Shown here: positions 51,986-62,607 of the stretch, piece by piece
How positions within the stretch are numbered: position 1 is the stretch's first letter
How the letters are laid out: each line of letters begins with the position of its first letter
Assembly (NCBI RefSeq): GCF_001654835.1
Contig: NZ_LXEP01000003.1
Coordinates: 124,001-188,000, forward strand
Source: Buttiauxella gaviniae ATCC 51604
Lineage (GTDB): Bacteria; Pseudomonadota; Gammaproteobacteria; Enterobacterales; Enterobacteriaceae
DNA: 64,000 nucleotides
Direction of reading: 5' to 3'
Program-made: the position numbers and the translations under genes
Notes under the pieces: model-generated
The model's input: the letters and a program-made list of their open reading frames with translations, nothing else
Told to the model about the DNA's origin: nothing
Databases searched by the model: none

Positions 51986-52974
51986 AAGTGCAGTGCGGCG
52001 GCCATGCAGACAGGTGAAAGGTCAGATGGCCCGTGTGAACCGGTGCGCACCTGGTAGAGCGAAGCAAAGTCAGCAATGCGGCGCATGCCCGTAATGCCGC
52101 CGGCATGGGTAATGGTTGTGCGGATATAATCGATGAGCTGCTCTTCAATAAGCTGTTTGCAGTCCCAGATACTGTTGAACACTTCACCCACCGCAATTGG
52201 CGTGACGGTGTGCTGCCGAATCAGACGGAAACACTCCTGGTTTTCGGCTGGAGTTGGGTCTTCCATCCAGAACAGACGATGTTCTTCAATACTTTTACCA
52301 AAGCGTGCGGCTTCAATTGGCGTCAGGCGGTGATGCATGTCGTGGAGTAAATGTTCGTTGAAACCAAATTTGCTGCGTACGGCTTCGAACAGCTTTGGCG
52401 TGAAGTCGAGATACTTTTCCGTCGACCATAACTGTTCTTCTGGCCAGTCACCTTTGGTTGCCGGTTCGTAAGACAGCCCTTTGCCTTTTGCCATGCCGTA
52501 GGTGGTTTTCATACCCGGAACGCCACACTGCACGCGTATTGCTTTGAAGCCCATTTCTTTATGGCGCGCGTAATCTTCCAGCACATCATCGATAGAATGG
52601 CCAGTGGTGTGGCAATAGACCATAACGCCTTCACGCGATGCCCCACCGAGCAACTGATATAACGGCATGCCAGCGGCTTTAGCTTTGATATCCCACAGCG
52701 CCACGTCGACCGCTGAAATCGCGGACATAGTTACTGGCCCGCGGCGCCAGTAAGCGCCTTTATAGAAGAATTGCCAGATATCTTCGATACGATGCGCATC
52801 ACGGCCAATTAGCTGTGGGCAAACGTGATCTTTTAGATACGAGGCAACCGGTAGTTCACGGCCGTTTAAGGTGGCATCACCCAAGCCTGTTAAACCATTG
52901 TCCGTGGTGATTTTTAGCGTGACAAAGTTTCGCCCTGGGCAAGTGACAAATACTTCTGCTTTTACAATTTTCAT
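51985..52974 (-). pseudogene. rspA: Mannonate dehydratase-like RspA, 3' truncated
   Basis: About 330 residues matching E. coli RspA (404 residues) from [22 protein letters not shown] to [20 protein letters not shown], then 6 foreign residues (YHFKRR) and a stop at 51958. Enolase-superfamily metal ligands are inside the kept part (HDMHHRL, WMEDPTP, VGEVFNS), but the final part of the barrel with about 70 residues is gone. rspB is absent. The gene is probably non-functional. Confidence 0.9.
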
Positions 52975-53164
52975 TCAGGTTCCCTTACTACGCATCAGAT
53001 AATTGGTATTCAATGCGTGTGAAATTAGCCTTTGAAATACTACCATACAAGTATGTAGATCGAATTTTGGCGGAGTGAGTCACAATTATTTTGTGACTCT
53101 TGCAAGGAGTTACATCAGAGATGTGGGGGGAATTGAGTGATTTTTAGAGAAAAAGAGGATCTAA

Positions 53165-53491
53165 TCAGCCCCGGCTCCAGCCAGCAACAATGATCAACAT
53201 GCCGCAGAATGCCACTGTGGCACCTATCCAGTCATAAGTACTTAATTTGACGCCATCCACCCAACGTAACCACAGCAAAGCGGTCACAACGTACACCCCG
53301 CCGTATGCGGCATAAACGCGCCCACTGGCAGTGGGGTGTAGGGTTAACAACCAGACAAATATCGCAAGAGAGAAGGCGGCGGGAATCAACAATAGTGGAG
53401 AACCTTCACGCTTTAGCCACAGCCACGGTAAAAAGCAACCAATGATTTCAGCAAGAGCGGTGGCAAAAAAAAGCAAGGTTGTTTTGATCAT
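53165..53491 (-). CDS. ynfA: UPF0060 membrane protein YnfA
   Basis: 108 residues from ATG at 53491, as in E. coli. Four membrane segments ([72 protein letters not shown]). It resembles small multidrug resistance-type proteins. Divergent from ynfB. Confidence 0.93.
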   Translation of the reverse strand: MIKTTLLFFATALAEIIGCFLPWLWLKREGSPLLLIPAAFSLAIFVWLLTLHPTASGRVYAAYGGVYVVTALLWLRWVDGVKLSTYDWIGATVAFCGMLIIVAGWSRG

Positions 53492-53601
53492 ATTGAACAA
53501 TCTCTGGGATAATGAGGTCAATAATGGGTCGTCTGGTACGTACCCCACTTCATAATTTATTTACTTTAATAAGTCGGGCTTCACCCTAAAAGGAAACAGC
53601 A

Positions 53602-53952
53602 ATGAACACAATCCTTCGCAAACGTCTCACCATGGCAATTCTGCCATTGGCGTTGCTGCTGAGTGCATTTGCGTTTGTTCAACCACTCCATGCTCAGACC
53701 AATAAGCTGATCATTGAATCTGGTGACAATGCGCAGACTCGCCAGGATGCGGCGATGGACAAAGAGCAATGGAATGACACACGCTCTCTGCGCCAAAAAG
53801 TGAACAAACGCGCCGAAAAAGAGTGGGACAAAACCGACACGGCTTTTGATGCCCGCGATAATTGCCAGAAAAGTGCTAACGTTAACGCTTACTGGGAACC
53901 TAACACCCTACGTTGCCTGGACCGCCGCACTGGTCGAACTGTTGCACCCTAA
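53602..53952 (+). CDS. ynfB: UPF0482 exported protein YnfB
   Basis: 116 residues with a signal peptide ([21 protein letters not shown]) and the conserved [50 protein letters not shown] and [13 protein letters not shown], matching E. coli YnfB. Periplasmic protein of unknown function. It precedes speG on the same strand by about 60 bp. Confidence 0.93.
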   Translation: MNTILRKRLTMAILPLALLLSAFAFVQPLHAQTNKLIIESGDNAQTRQDAAMDKEQWNDTRSLRQKVNKRAEKEWDKTDTAFDARDNCQKSANVNAYWEPNTLRCLDRRTGRTVAP

Positions 53953-54015
53953 TTTTGTACTGTTACCCAATAAGGCTTCTTAACGGGAGCCTTATTCACT
54001 TTGAAAGGAATTCAA

Positions 54016-54573
54016 ATGAGCCACGAGCTACAAATCAAGCTTCGCCCACTGGAGCGCGAGGATCTCCGCTTCGTCCATCAACTGGACAACAACGCAAGCG
54101 TGATGCGCTATTGGTTTGAAGAGCCCTATGAAGCGTTTGTCGAGCTGTCGGACCTTTATGACAAACATATTCACGATCAAAGTGAGCGTCGTTTTGTTAT
54201 CGAGTGTAACGGCGAAAAAGCAGGTCTGGTCGAACTGGTTGAAATTAACCATGTTCACCGCCGCGCTGAATTTCAGATAATTATCTCACCGGATTATCAG
54301 GGCAAAGGGCTGGCGACTCGCGCCGCTAAACTCGCCATGGATTACGGCTTTATGGTGTTGAATCTGTACAAGCTGTATTTGATTGTTGATAAAGAAAATG
54401 AAAAAGCCGTGCACATCTATAAGAAGCTGGGCTTTATGGTAGAAGGTGAATTAATCCATGAATTCTTTATCAATGGCGAATACCGCAACACCATTCGTAT
54501 GTGTATTTTCCAGCATCAATATCTGGCCGAACACAAAAGTAGTGGCACTATTTTAAAACCGACTGCGCAGTAA
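54016..54573 (+). CDS. speG: Spermidine N1-acetyltransferase SpeG
   Basis: 185 residues from ATG at 54016 (AAAGGAATTC upstream), matching E. coli SpeG. GNAT fold with [18 protein letters not shown] (acetyl-CoA loop) and [25 protein letters not shown]. It acetylates spermidine to prevent toxicity, in the cytoplasm. Confidence 0.95.
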   Translation: MSHELQIKLRPLEREDLRFVHQLDNNASVMRYWFEEPYEAFVELSDLYDKHIHDQSERRFVIECNGEKAGLVELVEINHVHRRAEFQIIISPDYQGKGLATRAAKLAMDYGFMVLNLYKLYLIVDKENEKAVHIYKKLGFMVEGELIHEFFINGEYRNTIRMCIFQHQYLAEHKSSGTILKPTAQ

Positions 54574-54578
54574 TCAAT

Positions 54579-54611
54579 GTGGTGGATGTCGCTTACGCTA
54601 ATCCACCCTAC
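54579..54611. repeat. Short palindromic repeat after speG
   Basis: GTGGTGGATGTCGC...AATCCACCCTAC, a single unit of the same family as 37350-37431. It may also act as the terminator between convergent speG and ydgJ. Confidence 0.7.
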
Positions 54612-54620
54612 AAATCCCTG

Positions 54621-55661
54621 TTACGCCAGATTCAACGTTGCGCGGTGTTTCGCAGATTCCATACCCAGCTCGATCATTTCCATGACCTGAATCGCCTGCG
54701 CCGCAGGAACCGGGTTCTCTCCGTGTCCGGTCAGTGCATCACGAATCCCCGCATAGTAAGCCGGATAATTACCCGGAACCGTCAGCAATGTTTGCTCGGT
54801 CATCACCTCACCTTGCGCTAACGTTAATACGCCATCACGCATATCATACCCCCAATCCTCTTGCGGCAAACGTTCGCCAGATTTAAGGCGATCTTCCTGC
54901 GGATCCAAACCATATTTGATATAGCTGCCGCGCGTACCATGGACGATATAGCGAGCAGTTTCTGCCGCAGCAAGCAAAGTGCCATGCAGCACGACACGAC
55001 GCTGTGGATAGGCCAGCACAGCATGGAAGTAGTCCGTTGCTTGCGCGCCTGGACGCAACTGACCCAAATCCACGGTCAGACTAACCGGTAGCCCGAAAAG
55101 ATTCAGCGCCTGATCGATAAGATGTGGCCCTAAATCGTACCAAATCCCGCTCCCAACACCCGCCTGTTCACGCCAGCGATTACGTACCTGTGGGCGGAAG
55201 CGGTCAAAATGCGACTCAAAGTACGCGACCTCACCTAGCGTCCCATCTGCCAGTAACGTTTTCAGCGTTAAGAAATCGCTGTCCCAACGGCGATTGTGGA
55301 ACACTGAAAGCAATAAGCCGCAGCTTTTAGCCAGCGCATCAAGTTCACGTGCTTGTGACAACGTCACGGTAAAGGGTTTATCGACAACGACATGCTTACC
55401 GGCTTCCAGCGCTGCTTTAGCCAGTGGGAAGTGCGTATCGTTTGGGGTCGGAATAACAATTAAATCGATATTTGGGTCATTAAACAGATGATGAGGATCA
55501 GAGACTACCGGCATATTTGGCCAGTCAGCATGAACTTTCGTGGCATCGCTGCTGGAAACCCCGGCCAGAACCATACCCGGCGTGCCCACAATTAAGGGGG
55601 CATGAAACGTCTTGCTGGCGTAACCGTAACCGATTAATCCAACACGAATGTTATCACTCAT
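54621..55661 (-). CDS. ydgJ: Gfo/Idh/MocA-family oxidoreductase YdgJ
   Basis: 346 residues. N-terminal Rossmann fold (IRVGLIGYGYASKTFHAPLI) and VVVDKPFTVTLSQARELDALA with the typical EKP-type (here DKP) motif; C-terminal domain contains GSGIWYDLGPHLIDQALNLFG. It is an NAD(P)-dependent oxidoreductase of unknown substrate. Same position as in E. coli. Confidence 0.93.
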   Translation of the reverse strand: MSDNIRVGLIGYGYASKTFHAPLIVGTPGMVLAGVSSSDATKVHADWPNMPVVSDPHHLFNDPNIDLIVIPTPNDTHFPLAKAALEAGKHVVVDKPFTVTLSQARELDALAKSCGLLLSVFHNRRWDSDFLTLKTLLADGTLGEVAYFESHFDRFRPQVRNRWREQAGVGSGIWYDLGPHLIDQALNLFGLPVSLTVDLGQLRPGAQATDYFHAVLAYPQRRVVLHGTLLAAAETARYIVHGTRGSYIKYGLDPQEDRLKSGERLPQEDWGYDMRDGVLTLAQGEVMTEQTLLTVPGNYPAYYAGIRDALTGHGENPVPAAQAIQVMEMIELGMESAKHRATLNLA

Positions 55662-55940
55662 TTTCTTTCCTCAAATTTTTGGACAACCTATTGGATACTA
55701 TCCTGGAGATTGTAACAACAGGTAATTATATTGTTGCGTTCTGGTTGCGTGTTCATCAGCCGACCGTCTTATTGCCAGCGTTCCTGGGCTCAGTTATGCC
55801 ATTAACCTGCTCATGAAAACTCCTAAAAAATCAATCAGGAGCATTAGGTTATATATATGAATGAGCATTTCCGTTTACTATTCACGCACACCCTACGCAC
55901 AGCGTGCCCTGTTCATTTACTGCATGGATAACTACACCTC
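55662..55940. other. Intergenic region between ydgJ and cnu (blr not found)
   Basis: 279 bases. In E. coli the 41-residue membrane protein gene blr lies here. No frame with a blr-like product was found; the only short frame (from 55857, 24 codons) does not resemble it. Promoters of the two divergent genes are expected. Confidence 0.55.
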
Positions 55941-56156
55941 ATGACTGCTCTCGATTATTTAATGAAATTTCGTAAAATCAGCTCGCCTGAAAGCCTTGAA
56001 AAACTCTTCGACCATCTTAATTACACCCTGACTGATAATACTGACCTGATGAATATGTATCGCGCGGCCGATCACCGTCGTGCTGAATTAGTTTCTGGGG
56101 GGCGGTTGTTTGATTTAGGTTGTGTGCCAAAATCCGTCTGGCGATATGTTGTCTAG
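55941..56156 (+). CDS. cnu: OriC-binding nucleoid-associated protein Cnu (YdgT)
   Basis: 71 residues, matching Hha-family Cnu: [30 protein letters not shown] and the ADHRRAEL segment. Cnu associates with H-NS and the replication origin and modulates silencing of horizontally acquired genes, relevant to the AT-rich islands in this window. Confidence 0.95.
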   Translation: MTALDYLMKFRKISSPESLEKLFDHLNYTLTDNTDLMNMYRAADHRRAELVSGGRLFDLGCVPKSVWRYVV

Positions 56157-56249
56157 TGCCGCGACGGTAGCAAAGTGTTGAAAAAACCTTATAATCCCCC
56201 CGCCTTATGAATCGCATAAGGAAAGTCTTATTATTTATCGGGAGGAAAC

Positions 56250-56702
56250 ATGGCGACTACCCAAGTCTCTACGCAGGCACCACGTATTGCAGGCTGGCTC
56301 CTGGCCCCTCTCGCATGGCTATTAATGACCTTACTCAGCAGCAGTATTGCTCTGGCCATTTATCTTATGATGCTTATCTCCCCAGAAAGCCATCGACTTA
56401 TGAGCGCACAAGGCCCCAAAATGGTCGTGCTCTGGTACACCTCTATCGCCTGTGCGATTGCCATGTGGGGTTATACCGTGTGGTTGACTATCGCCTTCTT
56501 CAAACGCCGTAAGAATGTGGTACGTCATTATATTCTTTGGTTATTGCTGTCGGTGTTGTTGGCGATTAAAACCTTCGCGTTTTCCCCAGTGAGTGACGAT
56601 CTGGCATTACGTCAGCTAATGTTCCCTCTGTTGGCTGCAGCCTTGCTGGTTCCTTACCTCAAGCGCTCGCAACGCGTGAAGCAAACATTTATTAAGCCTT
56701 AA
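56250..56702 (+). CDS. ydgK: Inner-membrane protein YdgK
   Basis: 150 residues (GGGAGGAAAC upstream) with four membrane segments, matching E. coli YdgK: GWLLAPLAWLLMTLLSSSIALAIYLMML and HYILWLLLSVLLAIKTFAFSPVSDDLALRQLMFPLLAAALLVPYL. DUF2569 family. It precedes the rsx operon by about 90 bp. Confidence 0.92.
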   Translation: MATTQVSTQAPRIAGWLLAPLAWLLMTLLSSSIALAIYLMMLISPESHRLMSAQGPKMVVLWYTSIACAIAMWGYTVWLTIAFFKRRKNVVRHYILWLLLSVLLAIKTFAFSPVSDDLALRQLMFPLLAAALLVPYLKRSQRVKQTFIKP

Positions 56703-56791
56703 TTACGCGGTAATAACCCTATAAACGCCCAGTTGTCGTCATCTTGCGGTTAGACGATAATAGGCGGCTTTTTTTGTTTCAGGTCTCATTC

Positions 56792-57373
56792 ATGACAGAT
56801 TATCTGCTGCTCTTTGTTGGTACGGTTCTGGTCAATAACTTCGTATTAGTGAAGTTTCTTGGCCTGTGTCCGTTTATGGGCGTTTCCAAAAAACTGGAGA
56901 CGGCTATTGGCATGGGGCTGGCGACCACTTTTGTACTGACTCTGGCGTCAATTTGCGCCTGGCTGGTCAATGAGTTGATCCTTATTCCTCTTGATCTGGT
57001 CTATCTGCGCACCCTGGCGTTTATTCTGGTGATTGCAGTAGTCGTGCAATTTACCGAAATGGTAGTCCGTAAAACCAGCCCGGCGCTCTATCGCCTGTTG
57101 GGTATCTTTTTGCCGCTAATCACCACTAACTGCGCGGTACTTGGTGTTGCGTTGCTAAATATCAATCTCGGTCATAACTTCCTGCAATCGGCACTTTACG
57201 GTTTTTCAGCAGCGGTAGGTTTCTCACTGGTAATGGTGCTGTTTGCTGCGATTCGCGAACGCCTTGCGGTAGCCGATGTTCCTGCACCTTTTCGCGGTAA
57301 TGCCATCGCGCTTATCACCGCAGGCTTAATGTCTTTGGCGTTTATGGGCTTTAGCGGGTTGGTGAAGTTCTGA
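56792..57373 (+). CDS. rsxA: Electron transport complex subunit RsxA
   Basis: 193 residues from ATG at 56792. Six-helix membrane protein of the RnfA/NqrE family ([52 protein letters not shown]). Conserved Cys in membrane half-helices could hold the [2Fe-2S] centre proposed for Rnf/Nqr. First gene of rsxABCDGE-nth; stop overlaps rsxB start (TGATG). Confidence 0.95.
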   Translation: MTDYLLLFVGTVLVNNFVLVKFLGLCPFMGVSKKLETAIGMGLATTFVLTLASICAWLVNELILIPLDLVYLRTLAFILVIAVVVQFTEMVVRKTSPALYRLLGIFLPLITTNCAVLGVALLNINLGHNFLQSALYGFSAAVGFSLVMVLFAAIRERLAVADVPAPFRGNAIALITAGLMSLAFMGFSGLVKF

Positions 57374-57951
57374 TGAGTACTATTTGGATTGCTGTGGTTG
57401 CTCTGGGCCTGTTAGGCCTGATATTCGGGCTTATCCTGGGTTATGCCTCGCGCCGCTTTCAGGTCCAGGAAGACCCTATCGTTGATAAAATCGATGAATT
57501 GCTGCCACAAAGCCAGTGTGGGCAATGCGGCTACCCGGGTTGCCGTCCTTATGCGGAAGCCGTCGGCAATCAAGGTTCGAAGATCAATCTGTGCGCCCCT
57601 GGCGGTGAAGCCGTGATGCTAAAGATCGCCACGTTGCTTAACGTCGACCCGCAGCCGATTGAAGGCGATGCAGTAGCCCAGGAGCCTGTGCGCATGTTGG
57701 CGGTTATCGACGAACCCAACTGTATTGGCTGCACAAAATGTATTCAGGCCTGCCCGGTTGATGCCATTGTTGGCGCGACCCGCGCCATGCATACCGTTAT
57801 TAGTGACCTTTGCACCGGATGCAATTTATGTGTCGACCCATGTCCTACGCGCTGTATTGAGCTACGACCGGTCGAAACCACCACAGAAAGCTGGAAGTGG
57901 GATCTGCAAACAATCCCGGTTCGTATCATTCCGGTGGAGCAACATGCTTAA
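57373..57951 (+). CDS. rsxB: Electron transport complex iron-sulfur subunit RsxB
   Basis: 192 residues. N-terminal membrane anchor ([22 protein letters not shown]), [15 protein letters not shown]...LCAPGG cluster and two ferredoxin motifs ([32 protein letters not shown]). It transfers electrons within the Rsx complex that reduces SoxR. Overlaps rsxC by 8 bp. Confidence 0.95.
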   Translation: MSTIWIAVVALGLLGLIFGLILGYASRRFQVQEDPIVDKIDELLPQSQCGQCGYPGCRPYAEAVGNQGSKINLCAPGGEAVMLKIATLLNVDPQPIEGDAVAQEPVRMLAVIDEPNCIGCTKCIQACPVDAIVGATRAMHTVISDLCTGCNLCVDPCPTRCIELRPVETTTESWKWDLQTIPVRIIPVEQHA

Positions 57952-60235
57952 GCTATTTACCCGTTTTAAAAAAGATAAAATCTGGGATTTCGATGGTGGT
58001 ATTCATCCACCAGAAATGAAAACTCAGTCCAACGGCACGCCACTGCGCCAGGTTCCGTTACCGCAAAAACTGGTTATTCCTTTGAAGCAGCACATCGGTG
58101 CTGAAGGCGAACTGTGCGTAAAACCTGGCAATTATGTGTTACGAGGGCAACCTTTGACTCGTGGGCGTGGCCGTATGCTACCTGTTCACGCCCCGACATC
58201 CGGAACCGTAACCGCCATTGCCCCCCACTCCACTGCCCATCCTTCTGCGCTGGCTGAACTCAGCGTAATTATTGAAGCCGATGGTGAAGATAAGTGGATT
58301 GAGCGTGATGGCTGGCAGGACTACACATCCCGCAGCCGCGATGAGTTGATTACCCGCATTCACCAGTTTGGTGTTGCAGGCTTAGGTGGTGCTGGTTTCC
58401 CGACCGGGAATAAATTACAAGGCGGTGGCGATAAAATCGACACGCTGATTATCAATGCTGCCGAGTGCGAACCGTACATCACTGCCGATGACCGTCTGAT
58501 GCAGGATTGCGCCGCGCAAATCATCGATGGTGTGCGAATTCTTGCGCATATTTTGCAACCGCAGCGCGTGCTAATTGGCATCGAAGATAATAAACCGCAG
58601 GCGATTTCTATGCTGCGTGCGGTGCTCTGCAACACACAGGGTATTGAACTGCGGGTGATCCCGACCAAATACCCGTCCGGTGGGGCAAAGCAGCTGACGC
58701 AAATTCTGACGGGTAAGCAGGTTCCACAAGGTGGCCGTTCCTCAGATATCGGTGTGCTGATGCAAAACGTCGGTACTGCGTTTGCGGTAAAGCGCGCCAT
58801 TATCGACGGCGAGCCGTTAACCGAGCGCGTGGTCACGTTGACGGGCGGTGCAGTTCAACAGCCAGGTAATGTCTGGGCACGATTGGGGACCCCTGTTCGT
58901 CATCTGCTCGATTTTGCCGGATTCCGTCCAGGGCACGATCAGCAAGTGATTATGGGTGGCCCACTGATGGGCTTTAGCCTGCCTTGGCTGGATGTGCCAG
59001 TCGTCAAAATCACCAACTGTTTGCTGGCACCTAACGCCAATGAAATGGGTGAACCGCAAGAAGAACAGAGTTGCATTCGTTGCAGCGCCTGTGCCGACTC
59101 CTGTCCAGCAGATTTGCTACCCCAACAACTTTACTGGTTCAGCCGAGGCCAACAGCACGATAAAGCTCAGGCTCATAATCTTAAAGACTGCATCGAATGT
59201 GGTGCTTGTGCCTACGTCTGCCCCAGCAATATTCCGCTAGTGCAGTATTTTCGTCAGGAAAAGGCTGAGATCCGCGAAATCGAGTTGGAAGCCAAACGAA
59301 CAGCTGAAGCGAAAGTACGCTTTGAAGCACGCCAGGCTCGTCTTGAGCGTGAAAAGGCTGCTCGTCTTGAACGCCATAAGCAGGCAGCTGTTCAACCGAC
59401 AGCGAAAGACAACGATGCTATCCAGGCGGCCCTTGCCCGAGTGAAAAACAAAAAAGCTCAGGGTAGCGAGCCAATTGTTATTCAGCCAGGGAGCCTGCCT
59501 GATAACCAGCAGGTGATCGCGGCGCGTGAAGCGCGCAAAGCGCAAGCTCGGGCGCGTCAGGCAGAAAAGGAAGCGCAAGACAGTGCGACTGAGACTGCCA
59601 GCCCGGACCCACGCAAAGCGGCTGTTGAAGCAGCTATAGCGCGTGCCAAAGCCCGTAAAGCGGCACAATCGCATGAAACGGCAGCAGAAGCTGAAGCGGC
59701 TGAGGTCGAAACCATCGACCCTCGCAAAGCGGCCGTTGAAGCAGCTATAGCCCGAGCCAAAGCTCGTAAAGCGGCACAATCGCCTGAAACAACAGCAGAT
59801 GCTGAAGCCGCTGAGGTCGAAACCATCGACCCACGCAAAGCGGCTGTTGAAGCAGCTATAGCTCGTGCCAAAGCCCGTAAAGCGGCACAATCGAATGAAA
59901 CAACAGCAGATGCTGAAGCCGCTGAGGTCGAAACCATCGACCCTCGCAAAGCGGCCGTTGAAGCAGCTATTGCCCGTGCCAAAGCCCGTAAAGCGGCGCA
60001 ATCACATGAAAAAACAGCAGATCCTGAAGCCGCTGAGGTAGAAACCATCGACCCTCGCAAAGCGGCCGTTGAAGCTGCTATTGCCCGGGCCAAAGCCCGT
60101 AAAGCGGCCCAGGCTGAACAACAATCTGTAGAAACACCTGCCGAAGAACAAGATCCGCGCAAAGCCGCGGTGGCTGCCGCTATTGCCCGTGTTCAGGCAC
60201 GTAAAGCTGCGCTTCAAATGGCATCAGAGGAATAG
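57944..60235 (+). CDS. rsxC: Electron transport complex subunit RsxC with C-terminal Ala/Arg-rich repeats
   Basis: 763 residues from ATG at 57944, somewhat longer than E. coli RsxC (740). N-terminal domain with [25 protein letters not shown], a FMN/NADH-binding region ([30 protein letters not shown]), and two 4Fe-4S motifs ([33 protein letters not shown]). The C-terminus consists of repeats [20 protein letters not shown]; five begin at 59606, 59717, 59828, 59939 and 60050 (111-bp steps), a sixth variant at 60152. Repeat number varies among enterobacteria. Confidence 0.95.
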   Translation: MLKLFTRFKKDKIWDFDGGIHPPEMKTQSNGTPLRQVPLPQKLVIPLKQHIGAEGELCVKPGNYVLRGQPLTRGRGRMLPVHAPTSGTVTAIAPHSTAHPSALAELSVIIEADGEDKWIERDGWQDYTSRSRDELITRIHQFGVAGLGGAGFPTGNKLQGGGDKIDTLIINAAECEPYITADDRLMQDCAAQIIDGVRILAHILQPQRVLIGIEDNKPQAISMLRAVLCNTQGIELRVIPTKYPSGGAKQLTQILTGKQVPQGGRSSDIGVLMQNVGTAFAVKRAIIDGEPLTERVVTLTGGAVQQPGNVWARLGTPVRHLLDFAGFRPGHDQQVIMGGPLMGFSLPWLDVPVVKITNCLLAPNANEMGEPQEEQSCIRCSACADSCPADLLPQQLYWFSRGQQHDKAQAHNLKDCIECGACAYVCPSNIPLVQYFRQEKAEIREIELEAKRTAEAKVRFEARQARLEREKAARLERHKQAAVQPTAKDNDAIQAALARVKNKKAQGSEPIVIQPGSLPDNQQVIAAREARKAQARARQAEKEAQDSATETASPDPRKAAVEAAIARAKARKAAQSHETAAEAEAAEVETIDPRKAAVEAAIARAKARKAAQSPETTADAEAAEVETIDPRKAAVEAAIARAKARKAAQSNETTADAEAAEVETIDPRKAAVEAAIARAKARKAAQSHEKTADPEAAEVETIDPRKAAVEAAIARAKARKAAQAEQQSVETPAEEQDPRKAAVAAAIARVQARKAALQMASEE
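59606..60214 (+). repeat. 111-bp coding tandem repeat in rsxC
   Basis: Copies begin at 59606, 59717, 59828, 59939 and 60050 at exact 111-bp intervals, with a diverged sixth at 60152 (102 bp later). Each encodes a 37-residue unit, [20 protein letters not shown] plus a spacer with AEVETI. Copies differ mainly at silent sites. Confidence 0.92.
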
Positions 60236-61285
60236 ATGGTTTTCAAGATAGCAAGCTCCCCTTATACCCATAACCAGCGCAGCACCTCACGGATTATGCT
60301 GCTGGTGACTTGGGCCACGTTGCCTGGCATGGCAATGCTTTGGTATTGGTTCGGCTGGGGTAGTCTGGTGCAAATAGCATTAGGCGTTCTGACTGCAGTT
60401 GCTGCAGAGCTGTTGGTACTTAAACTTCGCAAACAACCGCTGAGAATCCTCGGTGACAATTCTGCGGCGTTAACCGGTCTGCTGCTAGGGATGAGCATTC
60501 CACCATTTGCCCCGTGGTGGATGGTGGTACTAGGAACCGTTTTTGCGGTGATAATCGCAAAACAATTGTATGGCGGACTTGGTCACAACCCATTTAACCC
60601 GGCAATGGTCGGTTATGTGGTGTTGCTGATTGCCTTCCCGGTACAAATGACATCGTGGTTACCGCCACACACACTGGCTGCTACGGTTCCAGGCTTTGCT
60701 GATTCGCTGCACGTTATTTTCTCCGGCTCTACTCTGGCTGGCGACACTATGACGCAATTGCGCATGGGTATTGATGGGATAAGTCAGGCAACACCACTGG
60801 ATACCTTTAAAACAGGCATGCGCGCCGGGCATTCCGCCAACGATCTGTTACAAGAGCCAATTTATAGTGGTGTACTGGCTGGTATCGGCTGGCAATGGGT
60901 TAACCTCGCGTTCCTGGCGGGCGGCCTGTTCATGCTTATCAAAGGTGCCATTCGTTGGCATATTCCAGTTAGTTTCCTGCTCACACTTGCGGTGTGCTCC
61001 ACGCTCGGCTGGATGTTTGCTCCGGAAAAATGTGCATCTCCGCTGATTCATCTGTTTTCGGGTGCAACTATGCTGGGTGCATTTTTCATTCTCACCGACC
61101 CGGTAACGGCCTCGACCACCAATCGTGGGCGCTTGATTTTCGGTGCGTTGGCCGGATTACTGGTCTGGTTGATTCGTACCTTTGGTGGTTATCCGGATGG
61201 TATTGCTTTCGCCGTTTTGCTGGCAAACATCACTGTACCTTTGATTGATTATTACACCCGCCCACGTGCTTACGGGCATCGCTAA
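60236..61285 (+). CDS. rsxD: Electron transport complex subunit RsxD
   Basis: 349 residues, starting one base after the rsxC stop. RnfD/NqrB-like membrane protein with [15 protein letters not shown], where the Thr is the FMN attachment residue of the family, and [24 protein letters not shown]. Ten or so membrane helices. Confidence 0.95.
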   Translation: MVFKIASSPYTHNQRSTSRIMLLVTWATLPGMAMLWYWFGWGSLVQIALGVLTAVAAELLVLKLRKQPLRILGDNSAALTGLLLGMSIPPFAPWWMVVLGTVFAVIIAKQLYGGLGHNPFNPAMVGYVVLLIAFPVQMTSWLPPHTLAATVPGFADSLHVIFSGSTLAGDTMTQLRMGIDGISQATPLDTFKTGMRAGHSANDLLQEPIYSGVLAGIGWQWVNLAFLAGGLFMLIKGAIRWHIPVSFLLTLAVCSTLGWMFAPEKCASPLIHLFSGATMLGAFFILTDPVTASTTNRGRLIFGALAGLLVWLIRTFGGYPDGIAFAVLLANITVPLIDYYTRPRAYGHR

Positions 61286-61294
61286 GGAACCGTC

Positions 61295-61921
61295 ATGCTA
61301 AAAACGATGCAAAAACATGGCGTTACTTTGGCTCTGTTTGCGATATTGGCAACCGGACTAACTGCGGTCGTCAATGCCTTAACGAAAAACACTATCGAAC
61401 AACAAGCTGTTGCCCAGCAGAAGCTATTGTTTGATCAGGTGATTTCGACCGATATCTATGACAACAATATTCAGGCCAGTTGTGTCGTCGTCAATGATTC
61501 ACCGTTAGGCAAAAGCGAACGCCATATTTATGTGGCGCGTAAAAGTGAACAACCGGTTGCGGTTGTCATGGAAACCACCGCCCCTGATGGTTATTCTGGC
61601 GCCATTCAATTGCTGGTCGCGGCTGATTTTAACGGCAAAGTGTTGGGCTCACGTGTCACTGAACATCATGAAACCCCCGGCCTTGGCGATAAAATCGAAA
61701 CACGTCTGAGTGACTGGATCACGCATTTTGCCGGCAAGACAATTCAAGGCAATGACGATTCAAGCTGGGCGGTAAAAAAAGATGGCGGTCAGTTTGATCA
61801 GTTTACCGGCGCGACCATTACCCCTCGCGCAGTTGTCAATGCGGTAAAACGAGCGGGATTATTCGCCAAAACACTGCCATCGCAAGTTGATAATCTTCCA
61901 GCCTGTGGAGCTCAACCATGA
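61295..61921 (+). CDS. rsxG: Electron transport complex subunit RsxG
   Basis: 208 residues with one N-terminal membrane segment ([21 protein letters not shown]) and a periplasmic FMN-binding domain; [14 protein letters not shown] carries the SGAT-type flavin-binding Thr. Start 9 bp after rsxD; end overlaps rsxE (ATGA). Confidence 0.95.
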   Translation: MLKTMQKHGVTLALFAILATGLTAVVNALTKNTIEQQAVAQQKLLFDQVISTDIYDNNIQASCVVVNDSPLGKSERHIYVARKSEQPVAVVMETTAPDGYSGAIQLLVAADFNGKVLGSRVTEHHETPGLGDKIETRLSDWITHFAGKTIQGNDDSSWAVKKDGGQFDQFTGATITPRAVVNAVKRAGLFAKTLPSQVDNLPACGAQP

Positions 61922-62607
61922 GCGAAGTAAAAGATATTGTCGTTCAGGGATTATGGAAAAATAACTCGGCTCTGGTGCAGTTATTAGGCCTTTGCCCACT
62001 GTTGGCGGTCACCTCTACTGCCACCAACGCTCTTGGCCTTGGACTTGCGACTACGCTGGTATTAGTGTTAACCAACAGTGCCGTATCTGCCCTACGTCGT
62101 TGGGTGCCGACAGAAATTCGTATTCCAATTTATGTCATGATCATCGCCTCGGTAGTTAGTACCGTTCAGATGCTGATCAATGCCTACGCTTACGGTTTGT
62201 ATCAATCGTTGGGGATTTTCATTCCATTGATTGTTACAAACTGCATCGTTATTGGTCGAGCCGAGGCGTTTGCTGCAAAAAATAGTGTGCCGCTTGCCGC
62301 TTTGGATGGTTTAGCCATTGGCATGGGTGCCACCAGCGCAATGTTTGTTTTAGGCTCGTTGCGTGAAATCATTGGTAATGGGACGTTGTTCGATGGTGCC
62401 GATGCGCTGCTGGGGAGTTGGGCAAAAGTCCTGCGCATTGAAGTTTTCCACACTGATACCCCTTTCCTGTTGGCAATGTTGCCACCCGGCGCATTTATCG
62501 GACTGGGTTTAATGCTGGCAGTTAAGTATCTTATTGATGAAAAAATGAAAACGCGCCGCGCAGCGCAAGCTGCCGCAATGGAAGGTAATCCAGAGAAAGC
62601 GTTATGA
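61918..62607 (+). CDS. rsxE: Electron transport complex subunit RsxE
   Basis: 229 residues, RnfE/NqrD-like six-helix membrane protein ([55 protein letters not shown]). Cys in the LGLCP and TNC motifs are conserved with RsxA. Overlaps nth (ATGA). Confidence 0.95.
   Translation: MSEVKDIVVQGLWKNNSALVQLLGLCPLLAVTSTATNALGLGLATTLVLVLTNSAVSALRRWVPTEIRIPIYVMIIASVVSTVQMLINAYAYGLYQSLGIFIPLIVTNCIVIGRAEAFAAKNSVPLAALDGLAIGMGATSAMFVLGSLREIIGNGTLFDGADALLGSWAKVLRIEVFHTDTPFLLAMLPPGAFIGLGLMLAVKYLIDEKMKTRRAAQAAAMEGNPEKAL

Noticed and set aside
51985-52196. Extension of the tail spike frame into rspA ([12 protein letters not shown]...)
   Set aside because: This part is rspA DNA read in another frame and has no similarity to spike N-termini. 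The spike is treated as truncated at about 51985.
52105-52350. Plus-strand frames inside rspA
   Set aside because: They are antisense shadows of the enolase-type coding region.
55680-55940. Gene blr between ydgJ and cnu, as in E. coli
   Set aside because: The only short frame (from 55857) encodes 24 residues with no membrane segment and no likeness to Blr.
59237-60162. Long reverse-strand reading frames opposite the 3' part of rsxC
   Set aside because: They arise from the repetitive Ala/Arg-rich coding repeats of rsxC on the plus strand and have no start context or family features.
59606-60214. Regularly spaced repeats as a CRISPR array
   Set aside because: The repeats are 111 bp apart, in frame, and encode protein. 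There are no short repeats with unique spacers, and no cas genes anywhere in the window.
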